Shown here piece by piece: positions 33,606-42,234 of a stretch of DNA of 64,000 nt. The notes below the pieces were generated by a model, which saw nothing but the letters and a program-made list of their open reading frames with translations, did no database searches and was not told where the DNA came from. The position numbers and the translations under genes were made by a program. Each line of letters starts with the position of its first letter. Position 1 is the first letter of the stretch. Source of the DNA: an uncultured Clostridium sp. (GTDB lineage Bacteria; Bacillota; Clostridia; Clostridiales; Clostridiaceae); contig NZ_CAKVKB010000001.1 of the NCBI RefSeq assembly GCF_934754915.1, positions 37,129-101,128 on the forward strand, written 5' to 3'.

Positions 33606-34269
33606 TACCCCACACCACCTTAATATATTCAGGCTCTTTAGTATTTATCTCAATTTTTTCCCTTATTCTTCGAATATGAACTGTTACTGTATTTTCACTC
33701 TTATAAAATATTTCTTCCCACACTTTTTCATATATTTCCTTTATAGAAAATACTTTTCCTAAATTTGATGCTAGCAGATGAAGAATTTTATATTCTGTTG
33801 CAGTAACTTTAATTTCTTCTCCTCTTACAGTTATTTTTTTAGCAACTGTGTCAATCACCAAATCCTTAACTTTAATAATATCCTTTCCTTCTTCTACATT
33901 TAAAGGTTTTTCATATCTTCTAAGCTGAGATTTTACTCTTGCTACCAATTCTAAATGATTAAATGGTTTTGTTATATAATCATCAGCACCTACATTTAAT
34001 CCTAGAATTTTATCAGAATCTTCTCCCTTTGCTGAAAGCATTATTATAGGGAGATTCTGAGTTTCTCTTATTTTCAAACATGTTCTTATTCCATCAAGCT
34101 TAGGCATCATAACATCTAAAATTATTAAATGTATTTTTTCCTGTTCCAATATATCTAATGCCTGAAGTCCATCTTCAGCCTTAAATACATTTAAATTTTC
34201 ACCTCTTAAATATATCTCTATTGCATCTCTTATTTCTTTTTCATCATCAACTACTAATACATTAAACAT
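33577..34269 (-). CDS. OmpR/PhoB family response regulator (VanR-like)
   Basis: A 230-residue regulator. The receiver has VVDDEKE, the phosphoacceptor in LIILDVMMPKLDGI, Thr/Ser in IIMLSAKGE and the Lys in DYITKPFNHLEL. The winged helix has ATEYKILHLLASNLGKVFSIKEIYEKV and VTVHIRRIREKIE and ends VVWGIGYKIEKED. The start at 34269 follows GGAGGGAAAATA; the upstream extension has no ribosome-binding site. It is translationally coupled to the kinase. The order TPR protein, regulator, kinase suggests that the TPR protein is part of the signalling or response unit. Confidence 0.9.
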   Translation of the reverse strand: MFNVLVVDDEKEIRDAIEIYLRGENLNVFKAEDGLQALDILEQEKIHLIILDVMMPKLDGIRTCLKIRETQNLPIIMLSAKGEDSDKILGLNVGADDYITKPFNHLELVARVKSQLRRYEKPLNVEEGKDIIKVKDLVIDTVAKKITVRGEEIKVTATEYKILHLLASNLGKVFSIKEIYEKVWEEIFYKSENTVTVHIRRIREKIEINTKEPEYIKVVWGIGYKIEKED

Positions 34270-34339
34270 TATTTTCCCTCCTGCTCCCTCAAATAATATA
34301 TTAAAATACAATTATTACAAAAATAAGTCATGAGACAAT

Positions 34340-35065
34340 TTATTCAATAATCTCTTGAAATTCTTTAGAATTCCTTACTGGATCAAAATCCTCTTCTGTT
34401 TTAGCCTCTTCTTTTACAGCCTCATCCATTTCAATAGCTGTCTTCAAATATTTTACTGTATTCATAGAATCTCCTCTTCTTCCATATATAGAAGCAATTC
34501 CATAATAAGTCCAAACATAATCCTCTATTTCAAGTGCTTTGTTGTACCATTCAAGAGCTTCATCAAATTGGCCATATAATTCATACGTAAGTGCTTTATT
34601 AAATCTTCCATATCCATAATCTTTATTCATGGATAATGATATATCTATATCAGACATACCTCCTTGAAAATCCCCATTATATGCCTTTGCTATTCCTCTT
34701 ATATTATATCCCATATAACTATCATGAAACTCATTTATTAATATATCTGCTTTATTGATTGCTTCTGAATAATCTCCTGAAAAAAATGTTTTATATGCTT
34801 CATTGTATAATTCTCTTTCTCTTTCTGAAATTGTTTCATTATCTTTTTTTGATATTTCATTAACTTTCAGTAACTCCTCCTCATTATTATGAGAATCAGA
34901 TATTTCTGTTATATATTCCATCTTGTGTTCATTTTTCTGTTCATTATCCTTATTCTTAGGATTATTAACAAACTCATAAATTAGTATCCCAACTGAAATC
35001 AACACCAGTATTAACAAAATAATTTTCTTATGTTTTTCACTTCCAGGTAGTGATATCCTTCCCAT
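34340..35065 (-). CDS. Membrane-anchored TPR protein in a two-component operon
   Basis: A 241-residue protein: short cytosolic N-terminus, one membrane helix at about 14-32 (IILLILVLISVGILIYEFV), a charged linker, then TPR units from about residue 84 (YNEAYKTFFSGDYSEAINKA; MGYNIRGIAKAYNGDFQGGM; FNKALTYELYGQFDEALEWY; YYGIASIYGRRGDSMNTVKY). It would be displayed outside the membrane. The start follows a GGAGAAATAAT-type site. It lies 70 bases upstream of the VanR-like gene in the same orientation, with no terminator seen between them. The function is unknown. Confidence 0.8.
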   Translation of the reverse strand: MGRISLPGSEKHKKIILLILVLISVGILIYEFVNNPKNKDNEQKNEHKMEYITEISDSHNNEEELLKVNEISKKDNETISERERELYNEAYKTFFSGDYSEAINKADILINEFHDSYMGYNIRGIAKAYNGDFQGGMSDIDISLSMNKDYGYGRFNKALTYELYGQFDEALEWYNKALEIEDYVWTYYGIASIYGRRGDSMNTVKYLKTAIEMDEAVKEEAKTEEDFDPVRNSKEFQEIIE

Positions 35066-35686
35066 ATTATTTCTCCTTTTTCTTCTTTGTAATATAAATT
35101 AATTTGTATTGTATATTTTCATTCATAATTTATAATGTAATAGCAAAATTTTTACACATTTTCTTTATTATTATATTGTCTTATATATTTAAAACATATC
35201 TAACATATATTCACTATAATTTTAATTAAAATATTTCTAATAAATGCATCATTATCATGTAAATATAAATTTTTAAATAGGATATTTTCTTTAATATAAA
35301 TATTATCTTATAAATAAGTACATAAATAATAATATAAAACTAAAATTTTTTAAATAAATAGTTCTATAAAATATATTATCATAAAAAAATGTTAATACGA
35401 TATATCATGATTACTAATAAATCTAATTCACAGAAAAATTTTTTCATATTTTTAATTACTTTTCATTAAAAATATGTTAATATGATCAATACTTTTTTGC
35501 ATATTTTTTTATACTTTATCCAACTTATTAATAGTCTTTCTCTAATATGTTTTTTGATTTTTTCTAGATATTGAATTTCACCTTATAAAATGTATTAATA
35601 TATATTGCAATAGTTAACAAGCAATTTATAATTCAATAATGAATATTAACTATAATAAATAAAATATAATTCAAAGGAGCATTTTC
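35066..35686. promoter_or_regulatory. Divergent intergenic region with the yitT promoter
   Basis: A 621-base very AT-rich gap between the minus-strand TPR operon and the plus-strand YitT gene. For YitT, TTGCAA (35605-35610), a 16-base spacer and TATAAT (35627-35632) form a plausible promoter. CATATTTTTAAT (35445) and ATTAAAAATATG (35465) form an inverted repeat of unknown role. No gene is visible. Confidence 0.5.
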
Positions 35687-36550
35687 ATGGACACATATAA
35701 TAAATACAAGACTAATATCATTGATATATTATTAATGTTTTTAGGCTGTATTATCGCATCTTTAGGCGTTAATGTCTTTTTATCTCATGCACAGCTTTTA
35801 AGTGGTGGTGCTACTGGTGTTGGATTACTTATAGAATACATCACCAATATTCCTGCTGGTATTACAGTATTTTTAATGAATATCCCTCTTCTTATAGTAA
35901 GTTTTAAAAAATTAAGCAGGTCATTTACAATCTACACTACAATAGGTATGCTTTCTTTATCAATTTCCCTTATGATAACAAAACCTATCGCATCTCTTAT
36001 CAATATTGATGGACTTGATATACTTCTTTATTGTATATATGGTGGTGTAATGTGTGGAATTGGATATGGACTTGTATTTTCAAGAAATGGTTCAACTGGT
36101 GGAACTGATATAATAACAATGCTTATAAGAAAAAGGTATTCTAATTTTAACATAGGGAGTTTAGGATTTTCTTTAAATTTTATAATAATTATAATTGGTG
36201 CATTTATATTCGGTCTTCCTCAAGCATTATATACTCTTATTTCCCTTTTTATCCAAAGTCTTGTTTTAGATAAAATGCTTAAGGGATTCAGCAGCAAAAA
36301 ACTCCTTCTTATTCTTACTAATAAAGAAGAAGCTGTTATTGATTATGTTATAAAGGATTTACACAGAGGTGTTACATCTTTATTTGCCGAAGGTGAATAT
36401 ACTCACGACAAAAAGAAAATGCTGTACTGCATTGTTACTGCTCGCCAAATGGTTGAATTAAAAAATGCTGTTCACCATATAGACCCAACTTCCTTTATAA
36501 CAATTGTAGATATATCTGAAGTAAGAGGAAGAGGCTTTATGAATATTTAA
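35687..36550 (+). CDS. YitT family membrane protein
   Basis: A 287-residue protein with an N-terminal YitT_membrane domain (five or six helices: IIDILLMFLGCIIASLGVNVFL; GITVFLMNIPLLIVSF; ILLYCIYGGVMCGIGYGLVFS; FIIIIIGAFIFGLPQALYTLISLF) and a C-terminal cytosolic DUF2179 domain (KKLLLILTNKEEAVIDYVIKDLHRGVTSLFAEGEY). The motif SRNGSTGGTDIITM is typical. The family is abundant in Firmicutes but its transport role is not settled. The start follows AAAGGAGCATTTTC. It is monocistronic and ends in a bidirectional terminator shared with the fumarase operon. Confidence 0.88.
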   Translation: MDTYNKYKTNIIDILLMFLGCIIASLGVNVFLSHAQLLSGGATGVGLLIEYITNIPAGITVFLMNIPLLIVSFKKLSRSFTIYTTIGMLSLSISLMITKPIASLINIDGLDILLYCIYGGVMCGIGYGLVFSRNGSTGGTDIITMLIRKRYSNFNIGSLGFSLNFIIIIIGAFIFGLPQALYTLISLFIQSLVLDKMLKGFSSKKLLLILTNKEEAVIDYVIKDLHRGVTSLFAEGEYTHDKKKMLYCIVTARQMVELKNAVHHIDPTSFITIVDISEVRGRGFMNI

Positions 36551-36583
36551 AATTTTATCCACAATTTTATAGATAAAAACAAA

Positions 36584-36624
36584 AGTTATTCACAATTGAA
36601 TTCATATTTGTGAATAACTCTTTT
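36584..36624. terminator. Bidirectional terminator between yitT and fumarase genes
   Basis: AGTTATTCACAA at 36584-36595 and TTGTGAATAACT at 36608-36619 form a perfect 12-base stem. T-rich tails lie on both sides (CTTTTAT on plus, TTTTGTTTTT on minus). Confidence 0.85.
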
Positions 36625-36639
36625 ATATTATTATAAATA

Positions 36640-37197
36640 TTATTTAACTGATTTTAGATAATCTTTCTGTCCTAATTCATAAAGATTATTCCCTTTTGAA
36701 TCTATTATAACAACTAATGGCATATCTTTTACTTCCATTCTTCTTATTGCTTCTGCTCCTAAATCTTCATATGCTATAATTTCTGATTTTACTATGCTTT
36801 TTGCAATAAGTGCTGCCGCTCCACCAATAGCTCCAAAATAAACAGCTTTATTTCTTACTATTGCATCAATTACTTCTTGATTTCTAGCTCCCTTTCCAAT
36901 CATCCCTTTAAGCCCTAAATCTAATAAGGTTGGTGCATATGCATCCATTCTATAACTTGTAGTAGGACCTGCTGATCCTATAACATTTCCTGGTTTTGCA
37001 GGTGATGGTCCAACATAATATATAGTTTCATCTTTTATATTTAATGGTAGCTCCTTACCTTGATTTAATAAATCTATAAGTCTTTTATGTGCTGCATCTC
37101 TTGCAGAATATATAACTCCACTTATCAATACACTATCTCCTGCTTTTAAGTCCTTTAATTTATCTGCAGTAAGAGGTGTCTGTAATTTTATTTCCAT
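36640..37197 (-). CDS. Fe-S hydro-lyase beta subunit (class I fumarase type)
   Basis: The 185-residue beta subunit of a two-subunit iron-sulfur hydratase interconverting fumarate and malate (or tartrate dehydratase). Diagnostic stretches are LISGVIYSARDAAHKRL, YYVGPSPAKPGNVIGSAGPTTSYRMD, GMIGKGARNQEVIDAI and VYFGAIGGAAALIAKSIVKSE, with EDLGAEAIRRMEVKDMPLVV near the end. It follows the alpha gene by 35 bases. The family name is secure, but fumarate versus tartrate cannot be read from sequence alone; fumarase is the usual role in clostridia. Confidence 0.9.
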   Translation of the reverse strand: MEIKLQTPLTADKLKDLKAGDSVLISGVIYSARDAAHKRLIDLLNQGKELPLNIKDETIYYVGPSPAKPGNVIGSAGPTTSYRMDAYAPTLLDLGLKGMIGKGARNQEVIDAIVRNKAVYFGAIGGAAALIAKSIVKSEIIAYEDLGAEAIRRMEVKDMPLVVIIDSKGNNLYELGQKDYLKSVK

Positions 37198-37232
37198 ATT
37201 TTCTCCCCCAAATACTATGTAAATTCAAATTT

Positions 37233-38075
37233 CTATATTATTGCTTCTTTGTGTCTTGTAGCATGACAATTTATGTTAACTGCTACTGGAAGTCCTGCTA
37301 TATGTGTAGGATATGTTTCTATATTAAGTCCTAATGCTGTAGTCTTTCCACCAAATCCTTGTGGACCAATGCCAAGTTTATTTATTTTTTCTAATAATTC
37401 TATTTCTAAGTCTCTATAAAATTCATCTTCATTACTTGTATTTACAGGTCTTATCAATGCCTTTTTAGCCAGATAAGCTGCTTTATCAAAAGTCCCCCCG
37501 ATTCCAACACCTATAACCATTGGTGGGCATGGATTTGGACCGGCTGCTTTTACTGTTTCAATTATGAAATTTTTAACTCCTTCAAGTCCATCAGATGGTT
37601 TTAGCATTCCTATTCTACTCATATTCTCAGAACCGAATCCTTTTGGAGCTAAAGTTATCTTTATTTTATCTCCATCTACAATATCATAATATATTATTGC
37701 TGGAGTGTTGTCTTTTGTATTAACTCTTCTAATAGGATCTTCAACAACAGATTTTCTCAAAAATCCTTCCTCATATCCTCTTCTGACACCTTCATTTATA
37801 GCTTCTTCTAAGTTGCCCCCTATTAAATGAACATCTTGTCCTATCTCTAAAAATACACAAGCCATTCCTGTATCTTGACACATTGGCATTTCTTCATTGC
37901 ATGCAATCTCAGAGTTTAAAATGATTTTATCAAGAACCTGACCTGCTAATTCATAAGTTTCTTCTTCTCTTGATTTTTTTAATGCTTCCTTTATATCTGC
38001 CCCTAAAAAATAATTAGCTTCAATTGAAAGTTTTTTAACTGCTTCTGTAATTAAAGCTACATTTACTTCACGCAT
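37233..38075 (-). CDS. Fe-S hydro-lyase alpha subunit (class I fumarase type)
   Basis: The 280-residue catalytic alpha subunit that binds the [4Fe-4S] cluster. The three cluster Cys are expected in PMCQDTGMACVF, PNPCPPMVIGVGIGGTFDKA and INCHATRHKE. Substrate residues lie in DNTPAIIYYDIV and LAPKGFGSENMSRIGML. The start at 38075 follows GAGGAGTTGTTATA; an in-frame upstream extension of 28 codons has no ribosome-binding site and is rejected. With the beta gene downstream it forms an operon ending at the shared terminator. Confidence 0.92.
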   Translation of the reverse strand: MREVNVALITEAVKKLSIEANYFLGADIKEALKKSREEETYELAGQVLDKIILNSEIACNEEMPMCQDTGMACVFLEIGQDVHLIGGNLEEAINEGVRRGYEEGFLRKSVVEDPIRRVNTKDNTPAIIYYDIVDGDKIKITLAPKGFGSENMSRIGMLKPSDGLEGVKNFIIETVKAAGPNPCPPMVIGVGIGGTFDKAAYLAKKALIRPVNTSNEDEFYRDLEIELLEKINKLGIGPQGFGGKTTALGLNIETYPTHIAGLPVAVNINCHATRHKEAII

Positions 38076-38269
38076 TATAACAACTCCTCTACTTATTACT
38101 CTATTTAAGTTTAAAATTTTTTCTTTATATTTACAACTGTTAAATGAGTATTTTTTCAAGAAGCCCTTCTTAACTAAGTACCTATAATTTTATTTTCAAT
38201 TAGATTTCATATTTATTAAATTTAAATACTATACTTAAATATGAGCAATACAGATTAAAGAGGAACTTT

Positions 38270-38455
38270 ATGAATAATAAAAAATTTGATAAGCTTATAT
38301 CATTTCTAATATATATGTTAACACTTTGTCTTATATATTTAATATTATATAATGCATATTTATTATTCAAAATCAATTATTCTTCAAACCCTCCACCTAA
38401 AAATAGTATAAATGTAGGCCCCATTCCTGTTGACTGTCTTAAAATTATATATTAA
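38270..38455 (+). CDS. Small membrane protein (61 aa) of unknown function
   Basis: A 61-residue ORF preceded by AAGAGGAACTTT, a good ribosome-binding site. It has a lysine-rich N-terminus, one membrane helix (about 10-32, LISFLIYMLTLCLIYLILYNAYLLF) and a short exported tail with SSNPPPKNSINVGPIPVDC. The topology is probably N-in. It is plus strand, divergent from the fumarase operon, and is followed by palindromic repeat A copy 2, which could act as its terminator. I do not recognise it. Confidence 0.5.
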   Translation: MNNKKFDKLISFLIYMLTLCLIYLILYNAYLLFKINYSSNPPPKNSINVGPIPVDCLKIIY

Positions 38456-38515
38456 ATAGGCTCATTAACATTTTTATATAAAAAGTTATCTATAAATAAA
38501 AATTTTCTAAAGAAT

Positions 38516-38614
38516 GAAACTGTCCGTAAAAATTAAATCTCGCGATATACAATATCAAATACCTTAATTATCAGAGATATTATTATAGTAGCTGATTTTT
38601 TATGTGACAGTTTC
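38516..38614 (-). repeat. Dispersed palindromic repeat, family A copy 2 (99 bases)
   Basis: Ends in GAAACTGTC and GACAGTTTC. The reverse complement aligns along its full length with 25211-25307, sharing TCAGCTACTATA against TTAGCTACTATA and AGATTTAATTTTTA against TGATTTAATTTTTA. It lies 12 bases after the cwlD stop. An AT dinucleotide flanks both ends. Confidence 0.7.
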
Positions 38615-38626
38615 ATTTATATGAAC

Positions 38627-39283
38627 TTATTTATCTTCAAAATATCTATCTAATCCACATTTAATTCCTTCTGCTATATTATCTTGATGTTCATCTGTTT
38701 TTAATTTTTCTTCTTCTTCTTTATTTGATAGAAAACCACACTCTACTATAACGCATGCTCCATCATATCCATCTCTTAATATTTTATATTGCTCTTTTGC
38801 TGCTTTTGCTACCCTCTTATTATTATCATTGATTTTTTCTTTTATAGTTTCCTGAATGCCTTCTGCTAATTCTCTACTTTTATCATTAGATGCATACCAT
38901 ACTTGAGCTCCAAAACAACTTGCTTTAGGGAACATATTCTGATGTATTGAAATAAATGCTTCACATTTAGTTTCTTTTTTCATATTGCACCTTTTAGTTA
39001 AATCTTCCACCTTCTTCTTATCAAGCTGTATATCTTCATCTCTTGTCATATATACTATATATCCAGAATCCTTTAACTTATTCTTCAACTTATTAGCTAT
39101 TGAGAGATTTATGTCTTTTTCAATTGTTCCATTTTTAGATTTTGCACCGCCATCAATTCCTCCATGACCTGCATCTATAAGAATAATATGCTGAATTTTT
39201 TCATCTTCTGCAAAAACTTTTATTGGCAAACTAAAAATAATAAAAAAAATACAGATTAAGGATATAATCTTTTTCAATTCCAT
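38627..39283 (-). CDS. cwlD: N-acetylmuramoyl-L-alanine amidase CwlD
   Basis: A zinc amidase (Amidase_3) that strips peptide side chains from spore-cortex peptidoglycan so that muramic-delta-lactam can form. The 218 residues start with a signal peptide or anchor (KKIISLICIFFIIFSLPIKVFA), followed by the zinc motif ILIDAGHGGIDGGA, the second ligand Glu in DINLSIANKLKNKL, the His in AFISIHQNMF and the catalytic Glu in ACVIVECGFLSNKEEE. The length and the ASCFGAQVWYAS segment fit CwlD rather than larger vegetative amidases. Confidence 0.87.
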   Translation of the reverse strand: MELKKIISLICIFFIIFSLPIKVFAEDEKIQHIILIDAGHGGIDGGAKSKNGTIEKDINLSIANKLKNKLKDSGYIVYMTRDEDIQLDKKKVEDLTKRCNMKKETKCEAFISIHQNMFPKASCFGAQVWYASNDKSRELAEGIQETIKEKINDNNKRVAKAAKEQYKILRDGYDGACVIVECGFLSNKEEEEKLKTDEHQDNIAEGIKCGLDRYFEDK

Positions 39284-39315
39284 TTCAATTTCTCCTTTTT
39301 ATATAATTACTCTCT

Positions 39316-39343
39316 AAATAGTGTCTTCACTAAAACACTATTT
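39316..39343. repeat. Hairpin in the cwlD upstream gap
   Basis: AAATAGTGT at 39316-39324 and ACACTATTT at 39335-39343 pair perfectly. No T-tract follows, so it may lie in the cwlD leader or be an operator. It is 33 bases before the cwlD start. Confidence 0.35.
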
Positions 39344-39420
39344 ATTCACAAATAACATTTTAAAATTTTATATATTACAAGATAAATTTACATTTATAAT
39401 TTATCTAACACATATAAAAA

Positions 39421-39465
39421 CACCAAAGAAATCCTGAAAAGATCTCATCCTTTATTATCAATTAT
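39421..39465 (+). repeat. Dispersed repeat, family B copy 3 (partial)
   Basis: AAAGAAATCCTGAAAAGATC-TCATCCTTTATTATCAATT matches the centre of copy 1 at 25340-25385 with few changes. It is directly before the terminator of the Na/Pi cotransporter gene. Confidence 0.5.
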
Positions 39466-39471
39466 AATATA

Positions 39472-39511
39472 TAAGGAAAAGAGGATTCCTAAAATTTAGA
39501 AATCCTCTTTT
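39472..39511 (-). terminator. Terminator of the Na/Pi cotransporter gene
   Basis: AAAAGAGGATT at 39477-39487 pairs with AATCCTCTTTT at 39501-39511, with an inner CTAAA/TTTAG. It is about 10 bases after the stop codon. Confidence 0.8.
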
Positions 39512-39520
39512 CTATTAATC

Positions 39521-41137
39521 TTAATCAGTATAATTTTCTAATACACTTTCAGTTATATTCGTTGAATGATCACCAATTCTCTCAAACGCACTTATTAAAT
39601 CCAAGAAAATTGCTCCTGCAAAAGCATTACATTTACCATCATATAATCTTTGAATATGCTTTTCTCTATAACCTTTTTGATATGCATCAATTTTATCTTC
39701 TACTTCTAAAATACTTTTAGCCTTTGTTATATCTCTATTTACATATGAATCTATAGCTATTTCTAAAGACTTTAATGTTAAATTATATATTTCATATAAC
39801 TCATTAAGTGCATCCTGGCTATACTTTAATTTTTTATTTATTTTTTCAATAGACAAATCTGCTATATTTTCAGCATGATCACCTATTCTTTCAATATCTA
39901 TTACTACATGGAATGTTGAAGCAACTATTCCTTTTTCTCTATCTGATAAATCACATTTTGATAATTTAACTAAATATTCAGTAATGCTAGATTCAAGTAT
40001 ATTTATTATTTCTTCATTTTCGTATACTTTTTTAATTAGTGCTTCATCACCTTCAACAAATGCTTTCATAGATAATTCTAAATTTTCTTTAGCTTTATTA
40101 GCCATTCTTATAGTTTCCTTAATAACTTGACCAGCTGCTATGACTGGAGTTTCTAAAACCCTATCATCAATATATTTAGGCCCGATTTTTTCAGGCTTTT
40201 CTTCACAAGGTATTACCTTATTTATAAATTTTATTATATAACTGCTAAATGGTAATAATAATGCTGTATTAGCTACATTAAATACCGTATGCGCATTTGC
40301 AATCTGTCTGCTCACATTATCAGGACTAATATATTGAACTATTCTCGCTATAATACCTATGAATGGCAAGAAAACAATAGTTCCAACTATATTAAATATT
40401 AAATGTAATAATGCTGCTTTATGAGCTGTCTTGTTAGTTCCAATACTAGCAAGTATTGCTGTTATACATGTACCTATATTACATCCAAAAACTATTGGTA
40501 ATGCTAAATCAATGTTTATCAAACCAGTTGAAGCTAATGCAATCAATATACCAGTTGTTGCTGATGAACTTTGTAATAATGCTGTAATAGCAGTACCAGA
40601 TATAATACCTACAAACCAATTATCTCCAATTGCAAGTAATACATCTGCAAACATTGGAGATGCAGCTAATGGTTCCATTGCAGCACTCATAGAACCCATG
40701 CCAGTAAATAATATACCAAATCCTAAAATTATGTTACCTATTTCTTTTCTCTTTTTAGCTTTAGCAAACATGACAAATGCTGCCCCAACAAAAACAAATA
40801 TTGGTGAAATCTGATCAAGTTTAAATGCTACAAGTTGAGCTGTAATAGTTGTACCTATATTAGCTCCCATTATAACTCCTGCTGCTTGTGCCAGAGTCAT
40901 AAGTCCAGCATTAACAAAACCAACTACCATAACAGTAGTAGCACTACTACTTTGAATAACAGCTGTTACAATCGCTCCTATTCCTACACCCATTAAACGA
41001 TTACTTGTTACTTTTTCAAGAATATTTTTAAGTCCTTCCCCAGCAGCGTTCTCTAATCCATCTCCCATTAATTTCATACCATAAATAAATAGACCTAATC
41101 CACCCATTAATTGAATAATAACCTTTATCGTATCCAC
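39521..41137 (-). CDS. Na/Pi cotransporter family protein with C-terminal PhoU-like domain
   Basis: A 538-residue sodium-phosphate symporter of the NptA/PNaS type. Two inverted repeats carry the QSSSATT signature: AVIQSSSATTVMVVGFVN near 62 and ALLQSSSATTGILIALAS near 187. Eight or nine membrane helices end at about residue 310. The C-terminal 200 residues are PhoU-like helices (IERIGDHAENIADLSIEK and FERIGDHSTNITESV, each with the metal-binding ERxGDH motif). Pho-box-like repeats upstream suggest control by phosphate limitation. It is monocistronic. Confidence 0.93.
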   Translation of the reverse strand: MDTIKVIIQLMGGLGLFIYGMKLMGDGLENAAGEGLKNILEKVTSNRLMGVGIGAIVTAVIQSSSATTVMVVGFVNAGLMTLAQAAGVIMGANIGTTITAQLVAFKLDQISPIFVFVGAAFVMFAKAKKRKEIGNIILGFGILFTGMGSMSAAMEPLAASPMFADVLLAIGDNWFVGIISGTAITALLQSSSATTGILIALASTGLINIDLALPIVFGCNIGTCITAILASIGTNKTAHKAALLHLIFNIVGTIVFLPFIGIIARIVQYISPDNVSRQIANAHTVFNVANTALLLPFSSYIIKFINKVIPCEEKPEKIGPKYIDDRVLETPVIAAGQVIKETIRMANKAKENLELSMKAFVEGDEALIKKVYENEEIINILESSITEYLVKLSKCDLSDREKGIVASTFHVVIDIERIGDHAENIADLSIEKINKKLKYSQDALNELYEIYNLTLKSLEIAIDSYVNRDITKAKSILEVEDKIDAYQKGYREKHIQRLYDGKCNAFAGAIFLDLISAFERIGDHSTNITESVLENYTD

Positions 41138-41195
41138 AACTTATTCTCCTTCGGTAATTTATTTATTTGCTTTTTACAAATTAAGTTTATCGTAA

Positions 41196-41243
41196 ATTTA
41201 ACCTATTGTTAATATTTTGTTTCAAATTTTAACATACATTTAA
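41196..41243. promoter_or_regulatory. Pho-box-like hexamer repeats upstream of the Na/Pi cotransporter
   Basis: On the minus strand TTAAAT, TTAAAA, TTAACA and TTAAAT occur with steps of 11, 20 and 11 bases (plus coordinates 41238, 41227, 41207, 41196). PhoP-type regulators bind TT(A/T)ACA hexamers repeated every 11 bases. The remainder of the 505-base gap up to the terminator at 41546 is AT-rich with no gene. Confidence 0.45.
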
Positions 41244-41545
41244 TATAAGCTGTATTTTAATTGAATTTTTTCCGTATTATTCAATATTATATTTCTTTTA
41301 TTTTAACGTATTTGATAAAATTTGATTTTTCTTCTTCTAATTTTCATCATTTCCTACACATAAAGAACTTCAGATGTTAAATACTTAAAGCTATAAACTT
41401 TTTATATATTTTTAATTTTATTTACTACTTTTAATTATCAAATATTATAATTTACATTCTTTATATAATATAATGTGTTAAATTGAACTAAAATATTCAG
41501 CTAATTAAACTTATCCATATTAATATATTTTCATAATATAAAGAC

Positions 41546-41581
41546 AAAAGGCACACATTCATTTCTGAATATATACCTTTT
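41546..41581 (-). terminator. Strand-specific terminator of the nitroreductase gene
   Basis: In the minus-strand RNA AAAAGGUAUAUAUUCA pairs fully with UGAAUGUGUGCCUUUU around a GAAA tetraloop, three of the pairs being G-U. The complementary strand would have mismatches at those sites, so it works for the nitroreductase transcript only. Confidence 0.7.
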
Positions 41582-41642
41582 AACCTTTTATAGAATAATC
41601 CGATTGTTATTAAAAATATGAGTTAATAAAACTCCACATACA

Positions 41643-42164
41643 TTATTCAATATAATAAACATAATTATCTTTTCTTGGTGATGCTTTTGGAATATCTCCA
41701 TCTGCATATCCTAAAATACAATGTCCAATCCCCTCATATTCTCCTTCAATTCTAAGGGATTTTAGAATCTCTTTCCCTTCTGGGCGTTCAAATTCTTCCT
41801 TAGCTCTATGTATCCAACAGCTTCCAATTCCAAGATCATGAGCTGCCAACATTAAATTGGCCATAACAAGGCTTCCATCATAAATATGATTAGGTATAGC
41901 TTTATTAACTAGTACTATTAATACAACTGGAGCTCCATAAAATGGATCACCTTCTGTTCCCATAATTTCAGCATTCAGTTTTGAAAGTTTATCCCTAAGT
42001 TCTTTATTGGTTACTGCAATAATTATAGGAGACTGTCTATTTCTAGCTGTAGGCGCATAAGTACCTGCTGTAACAATCTTATCAATAATTTCTTTAGGAA
42101 CCATATCTGGTTTATATTTTCTTATACTTCTTCTTGTTTTTATTTTCTCTAATAAATCACTCAT
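41643..42164 (-). CDS. Nitroreductase family flavoprotein
   Basis: A 173-residue FMN-dependent NAD(P)H oxidoreductase. The N-terminal FMN motif is IKTRRSIRKYKPDMVPKEII, followed by TYAPTARNRQSP, FYGAPVVLIVL, GSLVMANLMLAAHDLGIGSCWIHRA and GYADGDIPKASPRK. These match the small monodomain nitroreductases. The physiological substrate is unknown. The start follows AGGAGGTGTACATAGA. It is transcribed alone between rpsI and the Na/Pi gene. Confidence 0.9.
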   Translation of the reverse strand: MSDLLEKIKTRRSIRKYKPDMVPKEIIDKIVTAGTYAPTARNRQSPIIIAVTNKELRDKLSKLNAEIMGTEGDPFYGAPVVLIVLVNKAIPNHIYDGSLVMANLMLAAHDLGIGSCWIHRAKEEFERPEGKEILKSLRIEGEYEGIGHCILGYADGDIPKASPRKDNYVYYIE

Positions 42165-42234
42165 TCTATGTACACCTCCTATGTATAGTATACACCTTAC
42201 ATATTTTTCTTTTCAAATTAATTATTCCTAATAT

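Noticed and set aside
38076..38159. Twenty-eight-codon N-terminal extension of the fumarase alpha subunit
   Set aside because: No ribosome-binding site precedes it, the internal ATG has a strong GAGGAG site, and the family starts there.
40431..40814. 127-residue plus-strand ORF inside the Na/Pi cotransporter gene
   Set aside because: Antisense shadow of conserved membrane helices with no start signals.
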